Below, piece after piece: positions 59,668-64,000 of a stretch of 64,000 nucleotides of DNA (position 1 is its first letter; each line of letters opens with the position of its first letter). The notes under the pieces are model-generated. The model saw only the letters and a program-made list of their open reading frames with translations, did no database searches and was not told where the DNA came from. Source of the stretch: DATLLJ01 sp965229885 (lineage in GTDB: Bacteria > Acidobacteriota > Vicinamibacteria > Vicinamibacterales > CAVVIG01); assembly GCA_965229885.1 (NCBI GenBank), contig CBDDJX010000003.1, forward strand, positions 1,612,001 through 1,676,000, read 5' to 3'. A program made the position numbers and the translations under genes.

Positions 59668-60675
59668 ATGGACGATATGGATTCTGATCTTTCACTTGAA
59701 TTTCTCCGCGTCGTCGAATAGGTGGCCATCGCGTGCGCGCGCGCGATGGGGAACGGCGATCGCCACAAGTCGGACGAGGTCGCCGTCGAAGCGATGCGGG
59801 CGGTTATGGACACCGTGCCGATCGACGGGACGATCGTCATCGGCGAGGGCGAGCGCGATGAAGCGCCAATGCTGTACATCGGTGAGAAGGTGGGCCTCGT
59901 CAACGCGAAAGGCATCAAGAGCCTCGGCCTTGTCCATTTCTCTGAAGTCGACATCGCCGTGGATCCGCTCGAAGGTACGAATCTCTGCGCCACCGGCGCG
60001 CCGAACGCGATTGCGGTGCTCGCTGCGTCCGAGAAGGGGGGCCTACTGCACGCGCCAGACCTCTATATGGAGAAGCTCGTCGTCGGTCCCACGTCGAAGG
60101 ACAACGTCAGCCTCGATGCGCCTCCCGCGGGCAATCTCAAGGCAATCGCCAAGGCCCTCGAGCGGGACGTCGACGATCTTGTCGTGGTCGTGCTCGACCG
60201 GCCGCGTCACGAACAGCTCATCGAAGAGATTCGCGCGACCGGCGCGCGCATCCGGCTGATTGGGGACGGCGATCTCTCTGCCGGCATTACGGCGGCCCTG
60301 TCGGGGTCAGGGGTCCATGCCGTCATGGGCACCGGCGGCGCGCCCGAAGGCGTGTTGACGGCCGCGGCGATGCGCTGCTTGAATGGCGAGATCTTCGCGC
60401 GTCTCGTGGTGTCCACACCCCAGCATGAAGAACGCTGCCGCGCCATGGGGATCAGCGATTTCAAGAAAGTGTATCGCTCGAGGGATCTCGCGCCCGGGAG
60501 GAGCATCATCTTTGCGGCGACCGGCGTCACGGACGGGACGCTGATGAAGGGCGTCCGGTTCTTCGGTGACGGCGTCCGCACCAGCTCGCTCATCATGCAG
60601 AACGAGCCGCATCAGATCCGTTTCATCGACAGCATTCACGTGGTGACGTCGGAAACTGTCAGGATTCGTTTCTAA
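59668..60675 (+). pseudogene. glpX: Class II fructose-1,6-bisphosphatase, in-frame TAG near start
   Basis: Gluconeogenic phosphatase of the GlpX type. ATG 59668 starts DSDLSLEFLRVVE, then TAG (59719-59721), then VAIACARAMGNGDRHKSDEV in the same frame. Relatives have Gln here, one base from TAG. Metal and substrate motifs are intact: GTIVIGEGERDEAPML, DPLEGTNLCATGAPN, GDGDLSAGITAA, GTGGAPEGVLTAAAMRCLNG. A GTG right after the stop (59722) could restart translation and give a 317-residue protein lacking only the first helix, so the gene may still work. Confidence 0.85.
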
Positions 60676-60678
60676 GGC

Positions 60679-61311
60679 ATGCGCCGCGTCTTCGTTGACC
60701 CCGAAGCGCCGCAGCGTGACGCGCTTCAGGAAGCGGCGAAGTGGATTCGACTGGGCGGCCTTGTCGCGCTGCCGACGGACACCCTGTACGGCCTGGCGGC
60801 CGATCCGTTCCGCGCGGACGCAGTCGCGCGGCTGATGGCCGTGAAGGGCCGGGCCGCCGCGAGCGCGCTGCCGCTGATCGCCGCCGACGCTGATCAGATT
60901 GCGGCGCGCTTCGGTCGATTGTCGCCGGTTGGCGAGCGGCTGGCGTCGAAATTCTGGCCCGGTCCGCTCACCCTGCTCATCCCCGCGCCCGTGACGCTGG
61001 CCCACGGCGTGGCCGCCGGCACGGGACGCGTCGGCGTCCGTGTTCCCGCCCACGCTATCGCGCGCGCGATCTGCCGCGCCGCCGATCGCCCGGTCACCGC
61101 GACGAGCGCCAATCGCAGCGGACAGCCGGCGACCGCCGATCCGGCCGAGGTCGAGCGCACGCTCGGCGAGGATGTCGATCTCCTGTTTGATGCTGGCCCG
61201 ACGCGCGGCGGCGCGCCGTCGACCATCGTTGACGTCACCGGCGCCGAGCCGCGTCTCGTGCGCGCCGGTGCCGTGTCGTGGGAGGACATCCAGGCATGGC
61301 TCGGCGAGTAG
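60679..61311 (+). CDS. tsaC: Threonylcarbamoyl-AMP synthase
   Basis: 210 residues of the Sua5/YciO/YrdC family, first step of t6A37 in tRNAs reading ANN codons. GLVALPTDTLYGLAADPFRA near residue 30, MAVKGRAAASALPLIAADAD, SKFWPGPLTLLIPAPV, and PVTATSANRSGQPATADPAE. It lacks the extra Sua5 domain, so it is of the short TsaC kind. Four bases after glpX, and its end overlaps hflX, so glpX-tsaC-hflX form a unit. Confidence 0.9.
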   Translation: MRRVFVDPEAPQRDALQEAAKWIRLGGLVALPTDTLYGLAADPFRADAVARLMAVKGRAAASALPLIAADADQIAARFGRLSPVGERLASKFWPGPLTLLIPAPVTLAHGVAAGTGRVGVRVPAHAIARAICRAADRPVTATSANRSGQPATADPAEVERTLGEDVDLLFDAGPTRGGAPSTIVDVTGAEPRLVRAGAVSWEDIQAWLGE

Positions 61312-62576
61312 TGCGGCGCGGGCGGCCCCCCGGGCGCGAGCGCGCCGCCCTCGTTGGACTGATCGCCGGTCGTGCGCGTCGCCTCGATGCCGAGCGCTCG
61401 CTCGACGAGCTCGCCGGCTTTGCCGAGGCCGCCGGCGCCGAGGTCGTGCTGCGCGTGATGCAGGAGCGTCCGAAGCCGGACCCTTCGACGTTCCTGGGTG
61501 CCGGCAAAATTGCCACGCTGGCGGCGTCCGCTGCCGAGACGAACGTCGACGTCGTGATATTCGACCACGAGCTGACGCCGGCGCAGCTTCGCCATATCGA
61601 AGAGCAGCTTGGCCGGAAGATCGTCGATCGCACGCAGCTCATTCTCGACATCTTTGCCAGGCGCGCGCGCACGCGCGAGGGCAAGCTGCAAGTGGAGCTC
61701 GCGCAGCTCAAGTACCTGCTGCCGCGGCTCGTCGGAGCCGGCGCCGCGCTGTCGCGGCTGGGGGGCGGCATCGGCACGCGGGGACCCGGCGAGACAAAAC
61801 TCGAAACCGACCGGCGCCGGATCCGGTCGCGCATCCACGCGGTGTCCGAGGCGATCGAGCAGGTCCGCCAGCGCCGGAGGCAGCTGCGCGAACGGCGGCA
61901 GAAAGCGTCGGTGCCGACCGTCGCCCTCGTTGGCTATACCAATGCGGGAAAGACGACGCTGTTCAATGTGCTGACGCGCGCGAATGCCGAGGTCTCCGAT
62001 GCGCTCTTCGTGACCCTCGATCCGCTCATCCGCCAGGTCAGGCTGCCTGACAGCCGCGAGCTCCTCGTGTCCGACACTGTCGGATTCATCGATCGTCTGC
62101 CCCACGCGCTCGTCGCCGCTTTTCGTGCGACGCTCGAGGAAGTCGCGGCCGCGGATCTCATCCTCCATGTGACAGACGCGGCAGCACCGGACCGCGAGCG
62201 GCAGATGTCGGCCGTCCGGCAGGTGCTCGAAGAGGTGGGAGCGATCGACGTGCCGCTCATCGAGGTCTATAGCAAGGGCGACCTCCTGACCCCCGACGAG
62301 CGCCGCCGGCTGCAGGAGCAGGAGCCCGGCGCGCTCTGCATCTCAGCCGTGCGGCGAGAGGGCATAGCCGAGCTGGTTGGCACCCTGGCGTCGCGTCTCG
62401 CGCTGGACGTCCGCCGCGTGACGCTGACCTTCAATCCCGACGATCCCGCCGATCGCGAAGGGATTGCCCGCCTGTACCGCCACGCCCGCGTGCTCGTTCA
62501 CGAAACGCGTGACGGGCAGGTGTCAATCGTCGCCGACGTGCCGCGGCGGCTTCTCGGGCAACTTGGCCTGCACTGA
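61296..62576 (+). CDS. hflX: GTPase HflX
   Basis: 426 residues from ATG 61296 (GGAGG nine bases upstream), overlapping tsaC by 16 bases. HflX rescues or splits stalled ribosomes. The HflX domain (DPSTFLGAGKIATLAA, FDHELTPAQLRHIEEQLGRK, RTQLILDIFARRARTREGKL, GIGTRGPGETKLETDRRRI) precedes the G domain. There G1 is GYTNAGKTT, G3 is DTVGF, and G4 reads YSKGD where NKxD is expected. The N-to-S change may weaken guanine choice. Otherwise full length. Confidence 0.93.
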   Translation: MARRVVRRGRPPGRERAALVGLIAGRARRLDAERSLDELAGFAEAAGAEVVLRVMQERPKPDPSTFLGAGKIATLAASAAETNVDVVIFDHELTPAQLRHIEEQLGRKIVDRTQLILDIFARRARTREGKLQVELAQLKYLLPRLVGAGAALSRLGGGIGTRGPGETKLETDRRRIRSRIHAVSEAIEQVRQRRRQLRERRQKASVPTVALVGYTNAGKTTLFNVLTRANAEVSDALFVTLDPLIRQVRLPDSRELLVSDTVGFIDRLPHALVAAFRATLEEVAAADLILHVTDAAAPDRERQMSAVRQVLEEVGAIDVPLIEVYSKGDLLTPDERRRLQEQEPGALCISAVRREGIAELVGTLASRLALDVRRVTLTFNPDDPADREGIARLYRHARVLVHETRDGQVSIVADVPRRLLGQLGLH

Positions 62577-62615
62577 GCCTGCCGAAAGGCCGCGCGGCGA
62601 TGTAAACTTTTCCGG

Positions 62616-63989
62616 ATGCGAAAAGGCGTCTTCGTCGGGCTTACCGCGCTTGTCGTGATCGCCGCATGCGGGCCGAAGACCGTACCGCTGCCGATCGTCT
62701 CGTCGCCAAGATTTCCCGACTTCATCGCACCCATCGTCCCCGCGGAGTTCGCCAACACGGCGGCCGCCCAGCATGAAATGCGCGGCTGGACGTTTCTCCA
62801 GGCCGGCGATCTAAGGAATGCCGACCGTGAGTTTACAGCGGCGCTCAAGACGACGCCGGCCTTCTACTCCGCCGAGATCGGCATCGGCTACGTCGAGCTG
62901 GCGCGGGGGGATCAGGACGCCGCGTTGGCGCGCTTCGATCGCGCCCTCGAACGTCAGGCGGCAGACCCGTCGGCGCTCGTCGGACGAGGTGAAGCCAATC
63001 TGGGGCTCGGTCGCGAAGCCGCCGCGCTCGCCGCCTTCGAAGCCGCGCGCGCCGCCGATCCGGCGTTGACGCAGATCGCGCGGCGCGTCGAGGTCTTGAA
63101 GTTCCGCGTGGCCGAGCAGCGGCTCGCCAGTGCGCGGACCGCCGCCGCCGCCGGGCGCATCGAGGAGGCAGTCGGCGCCTACACCACCGCGATCGCGAGC
63201 TCTCCGGGCAGCTCGTTTCTTTATCGCGAGCTGGCCGGGGTCGAGCGGCAGGATGGCGACGGGACGTCCGCGCTCGCGCACTTCCGTACGGCCGTCGAGC
63301 TCGATCCGACTGACGCTGGTTCGTTGACCGCGATTGGCGAGCTTCTCGAGGCGGCCGGCGATTTCGACGGCGCCGCGAAGGCGTACGCCGACGCTCTCGT
63401 GATCGAACAGACGGCGGCGCTCCAGGCGAAGCTCGATGCCGTTCTGGCAAAGGCCGCGCGCGCGCGGCTGCCCGCACCATACCGGGAGATCGACACGGCT
63501 CCGCAAGTCACGCGCGGAGAGCTCGCCGCCCTGATTGGCGTCCGGCTGGCGCCGCTGCTGCAGCCGGACGGGCGTGTTGACGCCGAGCCGATCACCGACG
63601 TGCGAGGTGACTGGGCAGCCTCCTGGATCCTCATCGTTACGCGCGCTGGTATCATGGAGCCGTTCGCCAACCACGCGTTTGAGCCGCGCACCGTGGTACG
63701 TCGGATCGATCTTGCGCAGGCCGTCGAACGTCTACTCACGCGGATCGCGCCGCTCAAACCGGCAGCGGCCAAAGCGTGGGAATCGACACAGTGGCCGTTT
63801 CCAGATCTAGGGACGAGCCACCTCGCGTACCAGGCGGCGTCCAACTCCGTCGCGGCCGGTGTGTTGACGACCGCGCCTGACGGCGGGTTTGAGCCCTCCA
63901 GAATCGTCACGGGTCGAGAAGCGGTGGAGGCGATCCAGAGTCTCGAAGTACTGGCCGGCCTGCCTGCATCGGGTAAGGCACAGCGATGA
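62616..63989 (+). CDS. TPR lipoprotein with C-terminal SLH-like domains
   Basis: 457 residues. Lipobox VIAACGPK predicts a lipid-anchored protein. Residues about 50-290 are tetratricopeptide repeats (AGDLRNADREFTAALKTTPA, GRIEEAVGAYTTAIASSPGS, GTSALAHFRTAVELDPTDAG). The last 150 residues hold two S-layer-homology-like units (DVRGDWAASWILIVTRAGIM, EPRTVVRRIDLAQAVERLL; FPDLGTSHLAYQAASNSVAA, GVLTTAPDGGFEPSRIVTGR). SLH units bind cell-wall polymers, so it may tie outer membrane and wall. Its stop overlaps the next ATG. Confidence 0.82.
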   Translation: MRKGVFVGLTALVVIAACGPKTVPLPIVSSPRFPDFIAPIVPAEFANTAAAQHEMRGWTFLQAGDLRNADREFTAALKTTPAFYSAEIGIGYVELARGDQDAALARFDRALERQAADPSALVGRGEANLGLGREAAALAAFEAARAADPALTQIARRVEVLKFRVAEQRLASARTAAAAGRIEEAVGAYTTAIASSPGSSFLYRELAGVERQDGDGTSALAHFRTAVELDPTDAGSLTAIGELLEAAGDFDGAAKAYADALVIEQTAALQAKLDAVLAKAARARLPAPYREIDTAPQVTRGELAALIGVRLAPLLQPDGRVDAEPITDVRGDWAASWILIVTRAGIMEPFANHAFEPRTVVRRIDLAQAVERLLTRIAPLKPAAAKAWESTQWPFPDLGTSHLAYQAASNSVAAGVLTTAPDGGFEPSRIVTGREAVEAIQSLEVLAGLPASGKAQR

Positions 63990-64000
63990 CCGTGTTCACG
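63986..64000 (+). CDS. Start of a further gene (only five codons in window)
   Basis: ATG 63986 overlaps the stop of the TPR lipoprotein gene (ATGA) and reads MTVFT to the window end. Too short to identify. Confidence 0.4.

Noticed and set aside
7488..59721. TAG recoded as an amino acid in this genome
   Set aside because: Many intact genes end in TAG (paralog B1, tsaC, glgA, the AT-hook gene), and the in-frame stops include TAA, so there is no consistent recoding.

Overview
This is a 64 kb piece of a high-GC bacterial chromosome, most likely an Acidobacteriota member close to the Vicinamibacteria. That placement is inference. It rests on a VWFA-domain protein of the acidobacterial type, an expanded family of secreted proteins of the 'DGRPDLQG' kind, a YtxH/DUF948 pair, a bactofilin/methyltransferase pair, and the GC-rich codon use. 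No rRNA or CRISPR array was seen. There are two tRNA genes, Arg(UCU) and Lys(UUU).

Layout. 0-5 kb: the 3' end of uvrB, a collapsed Mla lipid-transport operon (start of mlaE joined to the end of mlaD), small envelope proteins and a membrane-anchored gluzincin-like protease. 5-12 kb: a worn accessory stretch with chrB, a lectin-like gene cut by a transposase tail, a DUF1259 remnant, an octaheme cytochrome with an in-frame stop, a frameshifted DUF2231 gene and a DUF5674/HEPN-like pair. 12-14.5 kb: nested mobile elements beside tRNA-Arg, with a tyrosine recombinase gene split by an IS630 element whose ends can be read. 14.5-28 kb: the most distinctive region, with six paralogous secreted proteins of unknown function in two subfamilies. 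Interleaved are a subclass-B3-type metallo-hydrolase, a DUF6152 protein, an NHL-type propeller, a gamma-glutamyltransferase and an oxalate/formate-type transporter. 28-37 kb: a heavy-metal RND efflux operon (outer-membrane factor, lipoprotein adaptor, CzcA/CusA-like pump) followed by a cytochrome c'-like protein, a HupE/UreJ-like protein and an anchored protein of unknown function, ending in PepSY and response-regulator debris beside tRNA-Lys. 37.5-43 kb: arginase, a methyltransferase with a signal peptide, and the late haem genes hemG, hemH and hemE. 43-64 kb: mostly housekeeping genes: two basic putative DNA-binding proteins, a VWFA protein, an orphan DNA methyltransferase, an M20 peptidase, a D,D-carboxypeptidase, fdhE, glgA, trxA/trxB, mnmA, a cysteine desulfurase, bactofilin, an acyl-CoA dehydrogenase, glpX, tsaC, hflX and a TPR/SLH lipoprotein.

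A recurring feature is otherwise well-conserved genes broken by one-base indels or single in-frame stops (octaheme cytochrome, DUF2231, methyltransferase, arginase, glgA, glpX). Housekeeping genes are among them, and glgA has three indels in about 110 bases, so part of this is probably sequence error. The truncated and chimeric remnants (mlaE/mlaD, PepSY/regulator, lectin/transposase, integrase/IS630) look like true decay and insertion.

The best candidates for undescribed biology are the six-paralog secreted family, the pair of basic DNA-binding proteins at 43.3-44.6 kb, and intergenic repeats that have become coding sequence (a repeat-encoded signal peptide at 39.5 kb and a palindrome-encoded C-terminus at 48.75 kb).
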